Shown here piece after piece: positions 7,963 to 17,793 of a DNA stretch of 64,000 bases; position 1 is the first letter of the stretch, and every line of letters begins with the position of its first letter. The stretch is taken from positions 1-64,000 of IMG/VR virus record IMGVR_UViG_3300013099_000018. One strand, given 5' to 3'. The notes below the pieces were generated by a model. It was not told where the DNA came from, did no database searches, and saw nothing but the letters and a program-made list of their open reading frames with translations. A program made the position numbers and the translations under genes. The stretch is from a virus.

Positions 7963-10131
7963 CTATTGCTCTATAACTCTCGCCATAACAGCACCTTGAC
8001 CTTTCTTGAGCTTCCATTTCTTATCTAATGTATCCTTATCGAAGTGGTCAAAGAAATCAAACACTTGTTCTGGGTTCTCTTCGCTTTCAGCTTCGGGATT
8101 GCCATAATACATGTAGATTGTAGTATCCCCTAATGGAAGGTTATCAATCTTAACCCAAATCCAGCTTTCACCGTTTGGATTCCAAAGCTCAATCCAATAT
8201 GGAAGCTTCGTTATGCCATCGTCTTTTGTGAACCTAATATCACTCCCGTCTGGTTTTGCTTTAGAATAGTCGAAGTTTTGTGGAGTTAGAACTATTAAGA
8301 CTTGGTAATCGTTTACTTCTTGAGCGTTGTTGGTTATGGTTATAGCTCTACGGTATTTGTAACCACGTAACCAATATATCATTTCAAACTCGTAAGAGGT
8401 TTGAACTGTCGATGTTTCATCGAGAGATTTGGTAGTTCTATCTATCGACAATGATAAGTCGAGTGGTTTATCGTAGCTTTCTAAGGTTTTCTCGATGACT
8501 GTTTCAGCACCGAGAATCTCCAAGTCTAACGATTCGAGGTATTTGTCGAGGATTAGTTGAGTTATAGTTTTCAAGTCATAGCTATCTAAGGTTTTGTCTA
8601 TCAGAAGTTGTGTAACCGTTTCTAAATCGTAGCTCTCTAGCGTTGAGTATATTTCAAGCAAGGCTTGAATGGTTAAATCGTATGTTGTCGTTGTCAGTTC
8701 TTCAATTGCTGTTATGGGTTGTTCCAAATCGTAAACAGATGGAAAATCGTATGTTGTAGCTAATAATGCGGTTGAATCGTAAATCGAAGGAAAGTCATAT
8801 TCTGTTAGCATTTGGAGTTGTTCAGTAATGTAAGATGGGAAATCGTATGATAGTAATAGTTCGGTGTAACCGCTTATCGTTGGTGGTAGGTCAAATGGAA
8901 TTACAATCTCAAGTTCCTTATCTACCGTTTCTATTGTTTCTGCATGTTCAGAAAATAGCTCTATACTTTTTTCGATAATAATGGGATATACTATTTCACA
9001 TATAGCCTCTGGATGAATCTCTTTCTCAATGAATTCTATTGTGTAGCTGTATTCGGTTTGAGGTTGTAGTTGCTCGGTGATGTAAGAAGGGAAATCGTAT
9101 TCTGTTAGCATTTGTAGTTGTTCTGTGGTGATAGGTGGAAAATCGTATTCTGTTAAGATTGATAATTGCTTAGTAATGATTGATGGGAAATCGTATGATG
9201 CTATTATTTCTGGTAAGAAATCTATTATCTCTGGAAAATCATATGATGATTCTATCGGAGCTAAACCTTCAACAACTTCAATGGTAACTTCACCAATTCC
9301 TTGTATTTCTGCCAATCCTTCGGTTATTGCTGTGGTTAATTCTCCAATGCTTTCTACCAAGTCTAAACTATCAATGGTTTTAGTTGTTGCTTCGCCTAAA
9401 CTATCTATTATACTTGATAAATCCAGTGAAATCGTAGTTAAGTTATAAGAAATTGTAGCTTCGATTAGTGATTCTAAGATTTCAGTTGTCGTTGAGAATT
9501 CTATAAAAGGTTCAATTTCTATATTTAATACTCTCAGAGATATACCATATTCTGTAAATAGTTCTACTATTTGTTCTGTAGTTACAAATACGTATTTGAA
9601 TATGAACTTTAGAATATTCTTAAGTGCATCTATTTTCGCATTGTATTGAAAAGATAAGACAGGGTCTTCTTCTTTGACGTAATTTAACATTCCTATATAC
9701 ATGTCTAATGATACTAAGTCCCATTGTGGTACTACTTGTGCTAAGCAATCTCTTACGCTTTTAATCGCATCTACAACTAAATTATGGTCATCTGGTAAGA
9801 TAAAGTCATCTTTAGTTACATATCTGATTTTGCGTACAATTTCAGAGTATTTAGAACAAGGATAATAAACTTGTAAAACAGTATCAAGAAGTTTAAGAGT
9901 ATCTACAATAAGGTTTTGGTCTTTAACTCTTACAAAATCGCCAAAACCTACGTATCTAAACTCTTTTGTCCTCTGTATTAGAATATTGATGACATTTTCT
10001 ACATTTTCAAGATGTCTTTCTATTAACCTATCTGTTCCTTTGGCTTGGTCTTTTAGATGAATACCTCTATCAGTAGCTCTATCAAGTAAAGTAGCTACAT
10101 CATAACTTTGAATTTCTGCAGTTATAGGCAT
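7963..10131 (-). CDS. Repeat-rich fibre protein with DUF2341 domain
   Basis: 722 aa. The centre is made of degenerate repeats, for example LTEYDFPSYITEQLQ, several variants of YDFPSI/YDFPPI, and later LESYDLETVTQLLIDK, suggesting an extended beta fibre. Residues from about 586 match the DUF2341 domain: YRRAITITNNA, YQVLIVL, SDIRFTKDDG, LPYWIELWN, TTIYMYYGNPEA. DUF2341 is usually followed by a concanavalin-like lectin domain, but here the protein stops after FFDHFDKDTLDKKW and about 17 residues. A lectin-like domain instead ends the gene two places upstream (10890-12236). Likely a host-recognition fibre. Confidence 0.75.
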   Translation of the reverse strand: MPITAEIQSYDVATLLDRATDRGIHLKDQAKGTDRLIERHLENVENVINILIQRTKEFRYVGFGDFVRVKDQNLIVDTLKLLDTVLQVYYPCSKYSEIVRKIRYVTKDDFILPDDHNLVVDAIKSVRDCLAQVVPQWDLVSLDMYIGMLNYVKEEDPVLSFQYNAKIDALKNILKFIFKYVFVTTEQIVELFTEYGISLRVLNIEIEPFIEFSTTTEILESLIEATISYNLTTISLDLSSIIDSLGEATTKTIDSLDLVESIGELTTAITEGLAEIQGIGEVTIEVVEGLAPIESSYDFPEIIDFLPEIIASYDFPSIITKQLSILTEYDFPPITTEQLQMLTEYDFPSYITEQLQPQTEYSYTIEFIEKEIHPEAICEIVYPIIIEKSIELFSEHAETIETVDKELEIVIPFDLPPTISGYTELLLSYDFPSYITEQLQMLTEYDFPSIYDSTALLATTYDFPSVYDLEQPITAIEELTTTTYDLTIQALLEIYSTLESYDLETVTQLLIDKTLDSYDLKTITQLILDKYLESLDLEILGAETVIEKTLESYDKPLDLSLSIDRTTKSLDETSTVQTSYEFEMIYWLRGYKYRRAITITNNAQEVNDYQVLIVLTPQNFDYSKAKPDGSDIRFTKDDGITKLPYWIELWNPNGESWIWVKIDNLPLGDTTIYMYYGNPEAESEENPEQVFDFFDHFDKDTLDKKWKLKKGQGAVMARVIEQ

Positions 10132-10149
10132 GAGAAATTAAAGAAGACA

Positions 10150-10851
10150 TTATGCTGTTACTTTGAAGATATATCTTACTGTTAGGGTTGCTCCTGCTGG
10201 GACATCTTGTGCTGTGTCTAAAACATCTCTTGCTATCAATACGTATTTGTCTTGAGCTTTTACGATTAAACCTATTTCGTAAATCGATATTGTCGAAGAG
10301 CCTTCGTTGGTGAATGTTCTTATTATTCTGAAGACCGAGCTTGGTGGGTCTCCGTTCACGTCTTCAACTGTAGTTTTACCGTAAACCATTTGACCATCTG
10401 CGAATCCGTCTGGAACTTGTGATTCTAACTTGTAATCGTCTCTCGTTACTGCTGTTGAGCCTGTTCCGACTACAACACCATATTCATCCACCCTTTCAAG
10501 TGCTGATGCTTCCATTGCTGATGGAGCGTTTTCAGCCTCTGAGTAGCTCGGTAAGTTTGGATAATCAAATGTCGTGCCATCCGTAGCGGTTACCGTTACT
10601 TTAGTGTTCCAAGTAGAGCCAGAAACGACACCTGCTATGTTTCCAGCCATTAATCCTCTTAGCATCAATGCGAAATTCCTCACAAGAGACTTGCTTCTAC
10701 CAGTTCTCTTCGATATTAATTTTCCGTTCTTATCCCTTACTTCAAGTTCATAGAAGAGGTCTAAATTAGCTCCAGAGTCCAATTTTTCTGTAGTTGTATC
10801 TCTTTCTAAGTTTACTTCCTCTCTTCTAATAACCAACTTATCTTTAACCAT
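10150..10851 (-). CDS. Virion surface or fibre-associated protein
   Basis: 233 aa. Contains SLVRNFALMLRGLMAG followed by beta-rich segments with VVGTGSTAVTRDDYKLESQV and RTFTNEGSSTISIYEIGLI, a pattern found in many phage and archaeal virus tail or fibre proteins. No precise family is named. It lies between two fibre genes in the same orientation, which supports a surface structure role. Confidence 0.65.
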   Translation of the reverse strand: MVKDKLVIRREEVNLERDTTTEKLDSGANLDLFYELEVRDKNGKLISKRTGRSKSLVRNFALMLRGLMAGNIAGVVSGSTWNTKVTVTATDGTTFDYPNLPSYSEAENAPSAMEASALERVDEYGVVVGTGSTAVTRDDYKLESQVPDGFADGQMVYGKTTVEDVNGDPPSSVFRIIRTFTNEGSSTISIYEIGLIVKAQDKYVLIARDVLDTAQDVPAGATLTVRYIFKVTA

Positions 10852-10889
10852 GTAGATATTTATACCTTAAATCTTAATAAAAGATTTCC

Positions 10890-12236
10890 TTACCACTCAA
10901 CGGGACTTGTTTCTTCAGAACCTATAGATATTGAAGGTTCTGGTTCGATGTATTTTCTAACGAAAACCCAATCATACCAGACTTCTTGAACAAATCCTTG
11001 ATTATCTTCGTTACAAGCACCGATTACAACTTTCAAATCTACATTATGACCACTCGTATGTTCAGCTTCTGCCAATAAGTCTCTTTTCTCGCCATAAACT
11101 TGGAATTTCGTGTTATCAGTTTGTTGGATTATTCTAAAGATGTACCATCTATTAGCGTAGAATTCCTTATCCATAGATTGGTTTAGTAGAGATTCGGTAT
11201 CAGTTCTGAATCCCCATGCAAATAAGCCTTTGAATGGGTCTCCATCTGAGTCTCCACTTCCCCATGCATGCAAATAAGAACCGTAGGCATCCGCTGGATG
11301 ATAACCAAGTTTGTCTGGGTAATACAAATCCAACCTTGCATCATGACCTTTTGCAGTTCTCGGTGAAAACTTAGCTTCGACAACGAATGGTGGAGTGAAG
11401 TTGTCTATGCTATAGATGTGAATGAAACCGTATGTTCCAAATGCGAAGTAGAGTACTTTAATGCAACTCTCTTCGAATTCTACGATAACTCTGTCGATAC
11501 CTATGCGAGCATCTATGACTTCAAAGTATCTCTCTATTAACCTATCAAATCCAGTTGCTAAATCTACAAGGATGAACTCTCGCATTGGGATTTGTTCTAA
11601 CGATGTTGCAAAGTCTGTGGCTATTAACATTAGTTGTCCAAAGTCTATCGCTTGAGCGTAATCTGAAACTGAGAACAATTTTATAGCTCTTTCAATTGTA
11701 GTTGAGATGTCTATTGATGAGAAAGTTCTATCTCCAAGCTTTTCAACACCAAATGCTCTGTCAATTGCTTCTAAGAACCTTCTGTAAAGTTCTACACCGA
11801 CAGCACTATCATGAGCTAATACATTTGGAACTGCATATATTTCGGTTAGCTGTCCGAAATCGATTGCTTTAGGAGTGAAATATGCTAAGCCTATACCAGT
11901 TGCCGAATCGTATGATGAAAAACCAATAGATGATGCTATATCTATCAGATTACCATATTCATAAGCTATGAAACCTCTCGAACCTAAGATTTCGATTAGT
12001 GTCGCCGAATCTTTTGCTAAAACGTTTAGTGATGATGTCTCAATGACACTTGCTAAATCAAATCCATAAGGTGTTATGAATGCTAAGTCAATACCTACAG
12101 CTTCATCGAATGTCGGTGTAAACTCGATTGATATTGCTTTCTCAACACCTTTCGCCCAATCTGATGATGTTAACTCTGTTGGTTTTACTGGTGCTGTTAT
12201 TACTGGTAATACTGTAGGAAATACGTCAAAGACCAT
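10890..12236 (-). CDS. Fibre protein with C-terminal lectin-like domain
   Basis: 448 aa. Residues about 20-260 are imperfect repeats around a D/S-(Y)-A-x-G/S-I-D/E core (IDLAFITPYGFDLASVIE, AIDFGQLTEIYAVPNVLA). From about residue 262 comes a concanavalin A-like jelly-roll: FVVEAKFSPRTAKGHDARLD, WYIFRIIQQTDNTKFQVY, VWYDWVFVRKYIEPEPSISI. This ending is typical of the domain that follows DUF2341 in other proteins, and DUF2341 itself ends the neighbour at 7963-10131. Glycan binding on the host cell is inferred. Confidence 0.7.
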   Translation of the reverse strand: MVFDVFPTVLPVITAPVKPTELTSSDWAKGVEKAISIEFTPTFDEAVGIDLAFITPYGFDLASVIETSSLNVLAKDSATLIEILGSRGFIAYEYGNLIDIASSIGFSSYDSATGIGLAYFTPKAIDFGQLTEIYAVPNVLAHDSAVGVELYRRFLEAIDRAFGVEKLGDRTFSSIDISTTIERAIKLFSVSDYAQAIDFGQLMLIATDFATSLEQIPMREFILVDLATGFDRLIERYFEVIDARIGIDRVIVEFEESCIKVLYFAFGTYGFIHIYSIDNFTPPFVVEAKFSPRTAKGHDARLDLYYPDKLGYHPADAYGSYLHAWGSGDSDGDPFKGLFAWGFRTDTESLLNQSMDKEFYANRWYIFRIIQQTDNTKFQVYGEKRDLLAEAEHTSGHNVDLKVVIGACNEDNQGFVQEVWYDWVFVRKYIEPEPSISIGSEETSPVEW

Positions 12237-12242
12237 GATATT

Positions 12243-12446
12243 TTACGATGGTTTATTAACTCGCATTCTACCGTTTAACTCATCGAGCTTTCTCTCAATC
12301 CTATCTAATCTAAACTCTATGAAACCAAGCCTATCATCGTGGTTCTGTAATTTCTTTAAAGTAGTTGTATAAAATTTTAGAGTTGCTGAAGCTATTGCTA
12401 TACCTAACCCTAATATTTCTATTGAGAGTGTTAAGGTGTAATCCAT
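12243..12446 (-). CDS. Small membrane protein with coiled coil
   Basis: 67 aa: one hydrophobic segment (LTLSIEILGLGIAIASATL) followed by a charged helix with heptad pattern (LGFIEFRLDRIERKLDELNG). GAGGTGG precedes ATG 12446. The layout resembles small phage membrane-anchored or holin-adjacent proteins, but no family is certain. Confidence 0.65.
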   Translation of the reverse strand: MDYTLTLSIEILGLGIAIASATLKFYTTTLKKLQNHDDRLGFIEFRLDRIERKLDELNGRMRVNKPS

Positions 12447-12447
12447 G

Positions 12448-13281
12448 TTACCACCTCAAAACATTATTTAAATAGTTTATAGAATCTTTTATCATACTTT
12501 TAAGCCAATCTGGAACTGGATTCTTCTTTGACGAATCTATAAGCTTTAACAGACTTTCATTTATCTTGAAAGGTAGCTTGTTTAAATACTGTTTTGGATT
12601 TGAAATGAATTTGTCAAAGTCTATTACAGTTATACCTTTCTGTCGTTCTATTGCTTTTTTAACGGTAAGTATGTTGAATACAAGTTTGTCAAGGTTGTTC
12701 CTTGCTATGCTTTCGTCTAAACCATAGTATTCTACAAGGTTCTTGAATACTAAATCAGCATAGAAAGGCAATGGTTTATTGTTGCTTGTGAGAAGTTCTT
12801 TAGCTTTAGTAGAGTTTACTAAAGCATAATAAGTGAAATGGTCTGCAATAATGTTTTCTATACATCTATCTAAGTGTAGCACCCAACAATCATACCATTT
12901 CTTTACTTTCTCTAGGTGTAAGTGTAGTTGTGTTGATTTGATTACTACTGGTTGGTTATAATCGTGTAGAGGTTGAAGTAGATACCTTATAGCTCCTTCT
13001 GATGTCATAATACCCCACTGGTTTTCGTTTTCATCGAATACTGTAAAATGTCTTCTTATGAATTCATGCCTAACTTTACGTGGTAATTTACAGTAGTCTT
13101 TGAAGATTTCCCATCCGTGTAGTAGGTTCGTGTTGTTGCAACCGTTAGCCATTATGTGGTCAATGATTTCATGCTGTGTTGGCTCACTTAAGACTATGAA
13201 ATTAGGATTGCTTTTAGAGCATAATCGTTGCATGAATGTTGTACCACTCCTATAATATCCGTTTATTATACCGACTATCAC
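12448..13281 (-). CDS. Sulfotransferase family protein
   Basis: 277 aa, GTG start at 13281 with GAGGTGG upstream. The N-terminus INGYYRSGTTFMQRLC is the 5'-phosphosulfate (PAPS) binding loop of sulfotransferases. Further features (VIKSTQLHLHLEKV, WVLHLDRCIENIIADH) fit the 3'-phosphate-binding region, where R-x7-S is usual. It would transfer sulfate from PAPS to a glycan. Position between a methyltransferase and fibre genes suggests it decorates virion-associated sugars. Confidence 0.75.
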   Translation of the reverse strand: MIVGIINGYYRSGTTFMQRLCSKSNPNFIVLSEPTQHEIIDHIMANGCNNTNLLHGWEIFKDYCKLPRKVRHEFIRRHFTVFDENENQWGIMTSEGAIRYLLQPLHDYNQPVVIKSTQLHLHLEKVKKWYDCWVLHLDRCIENIIADHFTYYALVNSTKAKELLTSNNKPLPFYADLVFKNLVEYYGLDESIARNNLDKLVFNILTVKKAIERQKGITVIDFDKFISNPKQYLNKLPFKINESLLKLIDSSKKNPVPDWLKSMIKDSINYLNNVLRW

Positions 13282-13296
13282 GATACCACCTCTGTA

Positions 13297-14190
13297 TCAA
13301 ATTTTAAAACCATAGTTGTTAAATATTGTCTTCTTGTAAAGGTCTAACCACTCCTTTTCATAAGGAGCTTTATGAACTAACACCGAGACAAATTCTAAAA
13401 TACTCACACCATGCCACCATGTGTTAGGCAACCCGTAATACCAAGGTTTACCTTCTTTGATATTCTTAATAATAATTTCGTAGAAGATATGATGGGATAA
13501 CAACCTTCCCTGAGCGTATTCAGAAAGTTGTCCTGCAAAGTTGGATATTTTTTCTTTCGGAACATAAATCCAATGAACATAGTTGTAGTTGAATGGATAA
13601 TAGCCTTTAGCTATGAGCTTTTTCATTATGTCCAGATGGGTTTTGGGTTTATCACCGCTCCAGTATTCGTTATGCTCTACTACAAAGATAGGTTTATGCT
13701 CGTCAATTATCCTTTCAGAACCTTCTATGACTTTTAGTTCAGCACCTTCAACATCAATCTTTATCACATCTGCTTTTTCGATTAAGTTGTCTAAGGTATC
13801 TGTTTCAACTTCTATTGAATCTTTCACATTGTAAGCTTCTATAAAGCTTTGAGAACCTTTTAAAGCTAATTTAGTTTTACCTTTAGTGTTTGATACTGCT
13901 TTATCTATTATTACAATATTATCACATTTGTTAAGTTCTATGTTTTTCCTTAAGAATTCGATGTTTTTAGGGTTGGGTTCTATTGCTATAACCATACCAT
14001 AGTGTTTGCTCATGGGTATGGAGTATTTACCAGTACAAGCTCCTACATCTACGAATACTTTATTTCTATCTGCTATTATTATACAGAATCCAAGAACATG
14101 TGACTCATTTTCTCTAATAGGCTCTCTTGATGCTGGATAGTTTTCATCGACATAATATTTCAAATCAAGATGTTCGACAATCTCACCCAT
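13297..14190 (-). CDS. FkbM-family methyltransferase
   Basis: 297 aa from ATG 14190 (GAGGTG 6 bases upstream; a TTG lies three codons earlier). SAM-binding motif I is FVDVGACTGKYSIPMS, followed by VIAIEPNPKNIEFLRKNI and DVIKIDVEGAELKVIEG, the diagnostic FkbM order. FkbM enzymes usually O-methylate sugars or small molecules. Flanked by a glycosyltransferase and a sulfotransferase, it probably methylates the same glycan. Confidence 0.85.
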   Translation of the reverse strand: MGEIVEHLDLKYYVDENYPASREPIRENESHVLGFCIIIADRNKVFVDVGACTGKYSIPMSKHYGMVIAIEPNPKNIEFLRKNIELNKCDNIVIIDKAVSNTKGKTKLALKGSQSFIEAYNVKDSIEVETDTLDNLIEKADVIKIDVEGAELKVIEGSERIIDEHKPIFVVEHNEYWSGDKPKTHLDIMKKLIAKGYYPFNYNYVHWIYVPKEKISNFAGQLSEYAQGRLLSHHIFYEIIIKNIKEGKPWYYGLPNTWWHGVSILEFVSVLVHKAPYEKEWLDLYKKTIFNNYGFKI

Positions 14191-14204
14191 AACCAACACC
14201 TCTA

Positions 14205-17200
14205 CTAAACTTTAATGAAATCGTATTCAACTAATATTTTGATAATTTTATCTACAATTCTTCTCCAACTGTATTCTTTCCAAATCTTTTTCATGTTCCT
14301 TTTTGCAGTTCTTTTGTATTTGCTCAAGTTATCTGCAACTTTAAGAATTGTCTTTGCAAGCTCATCAACATCGATTTCCCACCCCTTTCCTACGTGGATA
14401 GGGTTATCTGGTAGAACTATTGGTTTGTTTTTCGTAACTTTGACTGGTATAGCGTATTTAATGTAATCTAAGAAACAACCAGCTTTTGGAACTATTGTTG
14501 GTACTCCTCTCGCCAATGATTCTAATGCGTTACAATTGTGAACTGTTACTAAATTAGCAACATAGCTATTGTCTTCTTCGACTTCAAGGTTATAAACATA
14601 GCCATCGTAATCTACGATTTTCATATCTCTGATTATTGAAATCATAAACCCCCTCTTGAAATCAAGATACCTCTTATTGCTATGTAAAATGTAATCCTCT
14701 TTTCTTGGTATTAATGGATTATTAGATGGGTTTTTACCATTGGTTTTGTTAGGTAATGTTACTTCAATTTCCCATATTTTACTCTCAGCGAATTTATGGC
14801 TTGGTCTAATATATGTTCTTTGGACAAGACATTCGATTCTTGGTTTATATCCAAGTTTAACTAACAATGTGTAGATTCCAAAAGCAAGATTATCGCAAAC
14901 CGTAGCATATCTTATGAGATTATCTTTAACGCATCCATCTCCAAGTATCATTGACCATACTAGCCATGATATTGTGTCTAAATCCAACCTGTAACAATCT
15001 AATGGAATTCTTTTACCATGAGCTTTTTTGCCACATAATGTTTCCAAGAATTTGGCAATAACTTTATTTGAAATGATTACTTTTGTTACTTTGCTATCAG
15101 AGTATTGCTTTACCGATGGTATATAATTGAAAGCATGTATTATTGCATTTACTAAATCTAATACAAGTTCTGGTTCTTCACCAAAACTGAACTCCACTGC
15201 ACGTCCTTTTGCTGAAATACTCCCTTCTGCTAAGTAATATCCTATAACCTTTGCCAAGTATTTATCAAATTTAACGAATCTCTTTATTTTTACATATTGA
15301 GGTTCATAGTTTATCTTTCTTAGAAACTCTACAACTTTCTTTACCCTATCAGAATTCGTATTCAATTCACCTTTGTAAGCTTTAACAGCTTTACAAACTA
15401 TTTTCTTTGTTTCATTAGTTAGCTTTTCTATATCTTTGTAGCTGATTTCTGTAAATCTCGGAGAACCTGTCCTATTGTAGTATATCCACTCATCCTCAAC
15501 TACTAAACTACCATCATTAGAGAATTCTGCTAAATCATAGACTATATTCTCACAATTGTTTGATGGTATTGGAAATACGACAAAATCTCCTTTTTTCAAC
15601 TCCTTAGCTTCTACCCATTCTAAGTTAGAGTTAATTGAGTTCCTTGCATTGCCTTTCCTAATTATAGCTAAAACTGGATGCTCTGGTGTTAATTTGATGC
15701 TAACTTTAGAGAAACCATAAGGTATTATCTCTATAATCTTACCTTTGTAATGTCTCTTAAACACTCTTGTAACCTTTCTAAACCTTCCCTTATGTGTTAG
15801 AACTAAATCTCCCTCTTTCACTTCTGAGATTGGCTTGACTCCATCGTAGCATATTATCTTTGTATCTGGTGGAACGCACTCAAACCCTCCCCCTCGTGAT
15901 GCAAGAACTGTAATGTCAGTCAAGTCATAAAGTCGCCTATAAGCATCCAATTCAAGATAACCGCCAACCTCTACGCATTTCAATTGTCTTAATAGAGGTA
16001 AGTATGGGTCTAATCCTTCAAGCCTCTTTGCCAAAATTATGATATTTGGATTCTCCTTTTGAACGATAGACATAGCTTTTGCGAATAAATCGCAACCCTT
16101 ACGGAATCCTGAGTTTCCAGAAACTACGATTTTGCCATTTCTCTCAACTATAACCGCCCCATTTGGAACTTTGACACACCAAACTATTCCTTCGTAATCT
16201 ATGACTTCTGGTTTGTTATTCATACTTGGATTAGCATATCTAACCGAAACTACGACATTATATAGTGGATGATGCCCTTTATTAAGTCTTTTTACACAAT
16301 CATCAACATTTATACTCACAGCATATCCACATTTCAAGCATAGTTCAGCTATATCCTCTGCAAGCTTTTTACTTGTTGTAGAATATTTCAATGGTATGGT
16401 TTTTCCATCCTTTGTTTTATAGAAAGTTCCATCTCCTTTCCATAGTGCCATAAGAAACTCTTTTATAAGCTCTGGAGAAAGTTCCTTTATGAAATCTGGA
16501 ACAAACTTTAGATGAGCTTTCTTACCTTTAACCTCTGGGTGAACTGGTAATCTAAGTGCTTTGATGATTTCGTATAGTTGAACTGAACTAACTATTACGC
16601 ATTTCTTATTGTAATCTATAACTGGATGATAGCCCAACTCCTTTATAGTTTCTGCTATTTCTTTCAAGTATTCACCCTTGTTGTTCCAAATCGCTATAAA
16701 AACTTCATGGTTATGTTCATTGTATCTTGCTTGTCCTTCCGATATGAACCATCCCAAGAACCTTAGAAATGGTTTTATAGGCAATTTATCATGCTTATAT
16801 CTAACATTGCAATGTAGTTTCTCGTTCAATTTCTTATCAATCTCGAAATATTCTTTGTGAACACCTTTCCATTTAACCACTCTTGGAATTTCATATTTAA
16901 CCCAATTGCGATTGATTAGTAATTCGAATGCTTCTTTAATTTTCCATTCTCTAACCTTATTTCTGTTTTGTGGAGCTACATACCGTCTTGACTTTCTAAC
17001 TACCATTCTGTGGTTTGGAGTAACTAAGAGGTCATAGTGTTGTCCTTTGAAATGAATCATCTTACCTTTATATTCGTATATAAATATCTCTTCTGGTTTC
17101 TGATACTCTAATTCACCAGTCTTTAGGTTGAAAGTGGCAATTTCGTCATCTTTGGATATCTCATTCCATTTTTTGAAACCTTCCTTAGTGAGGATTCTCG

Positions 17201-17753
17201 TTTCTTCATCATAGCAATGTGTAACATTGAAATGAACAAGTATGAATTTGTTTTTCTCCTTGAATTCTTTGAGCTTAGCCAAATCTGGATGAGTTATTGT
17301 TTTACCATTAACCATAAACTCATCTGGAATTCCATGAGGTACTACGTGAACTGGTTTATATACGCCACTATCTACAAATGCTTTCTTGGCAAAGTTAGAT
17401 GGAACTATTATTGCTTCAACTTTATTAGCTAAATCTACTGCTTTTTCGGAAATTCTGTCAGAATCTGCCGTATCGAAAGCTATAATCTTGAAACCTTTGT
17501 TGAGGCATTGGTTAAGTTTACTTATTTTGGCATTAGCTTCTTTACTTACTCCTTCGAAGAATGGATAAAAGAGTGGATGGAGTATAAGTTTACGGTTAAA
17601 CCCCCATGCAGAAGGGTCAAAAGTGTCTACATCTGTTTCTATTATTTTTACATTGTTCTTTAACTTTTGCTTTAGATACCTAATGTGTTGCTTAGATATA
17701 AAGGTAAAGCTAACCTTGTTGCGTATTGGATATAAGTAATAGATTGTTTTCAT
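14205..17753 (-). CDS. GT4 glycosyltransferase with two inteins
   Basis: 1182-aa precursor. Exteins 1-179, 548-625 and 1074-1182 (366 aa) form a GT4 enzyme: VVPHGIPDEF, NVTH/SGFRKGCDLF, ASRGGGFE/CNALESLARGVP. Slashes mark intein sites; the first is at the loop before the KG motif, the second inside the E-x7-E donor-binding motif, so activity requires splicing of both. A TATA-like element (TTTTAATATAC) about 24 bases upstream of ATG 17753 suggests a leaderless transcript. It likely builds the glycan that the following FkbM and sulfotransferase modify. Confidence 0.85.
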   Translation of the reverse strand: MKTIYYLYPIRNKVSFTFISKQHIRYLKQKLKNNVKIIETDVDTFDPSAWGFNRKLILHPLFYPFFEGVSKEANAKISKLNQCLNKGFKIIAFDTADSDRISEKAVDLANKVEAIIVPSNFAKKAFVDSGVYKPVHVVPHGIPDEFMVNGKTITHPDLAKLKEFKEKNKFILVHFNVTHCYDEETRILTKEGFKKWNEISKDDEIATFNLKTGELEYQKPEEIFIYEYKGKMIHFKGQHYDLLVTPNHRMVVRKSRRYVAPQNRNKVREWKIKEAFELLINRNWVKYEIPRVVKWKGVHKEYFEIDKKLNEKLHCNVRYKHDKLPIKPFLRFLGWFISEGQARYNEHNHEVFIAIWNNKGEYLKEIAETIKELGYHPVIDYNKKCVIVSSVQLYEIIKALRLPVHPEVKGKKAHLKFVPDFIKELSPELIKEFLMALWKGDGTFYKTKDGKTIPLKYSTTSKKLAEDIAELCLKCGYAVSINVDDCVKRLNKGHHPLYNVVVSVRYANPSMNNKPEVIDYEGIVWCVKVPNGAVIVERNGKIVVSGNSGFRKGCDLFAKAMSIVQKENPNIIILAKRLEGLDPYLPLLRQLKCVEVGGYLELDAYRRLYDLTDITVLASRGGGFECVPPDTKIICYDGVKPISEVKEGDLVLTHKGRFRKVTRVFKRHYKGKIIEIIPYGFSKVSIKLTPEHPVLAIIRKGNARNSINSNLEWVEAKELKKGDFVVFPIPSNNCENIVYDLAEFSNDGSLVVEDEWIYYNRTGSPRFTEISYKDIEKLTNETKKIVCKAVKAYKGELNTNSDRVKKVVEFLRKINYEPQYVKIKRFVKFDKYLAKVIGYYLAEGSISAKGRAVEFSFGEEPELVLDLVNAIIHAFNYIPSVKQYSDSKVTKVIISNKVIAKFLETLCGKKAHGKRIPLDCYRLDLDTISWLVWSMILGDGCVKDNLIRYATVCDNLAFGIYTLLVKLGYKPRIECLVQRTYIRPSHKFAESKIWEIEVTLPNKTNGKNPSNNPLIPRKEDYILHSNKRYLDFKRGFMISIIRDMKIVDYDGYVYNLEVEEDNSYVANLVTVHNCNALESLARGVPTIVPKAGCFLDYIKYAIPVKVTKNKPIVLPDNPIHVGKGWEIDVDELAKTILKVADNLSKYKRTAKRNMKKIWKEYSWRRIVDKIIKILVEYDFIKV
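14535..15878 (-). other. Intein 2 of the glycosyltransferase
   Basis: 448 residues (626-1073). Starts CVPPDTKIICYDGVKPI, has block B LTPEHPVLA, LAGLIDADG motifs VIGYYLAEGS (836-845) and LVWSMILGDG (931-940), and ends NSYVANLVTVHN before Cys1074. Inserted in the E-x7-E motif. Confidence 0.85.
16113..17216 (-). other. Intein 1 of the glycosyltransferase
   Basis: 368 residues (180-547). Starts CYDEETRILTKEGFKKW, block B TPNHRMVV, LAGLIDADG motifs FLGWFISEGQ (332-341) and FLMALWKGDG (433-442), ending IVVSGN before Ser548. Its sequence differs from intein 2, so the two were acquired separately. Confidence 0.85.
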
Positions 17754-17793
17754 ATTCTTATTTCAAATCAAATGTATATTAAAAAGTTAAGCA

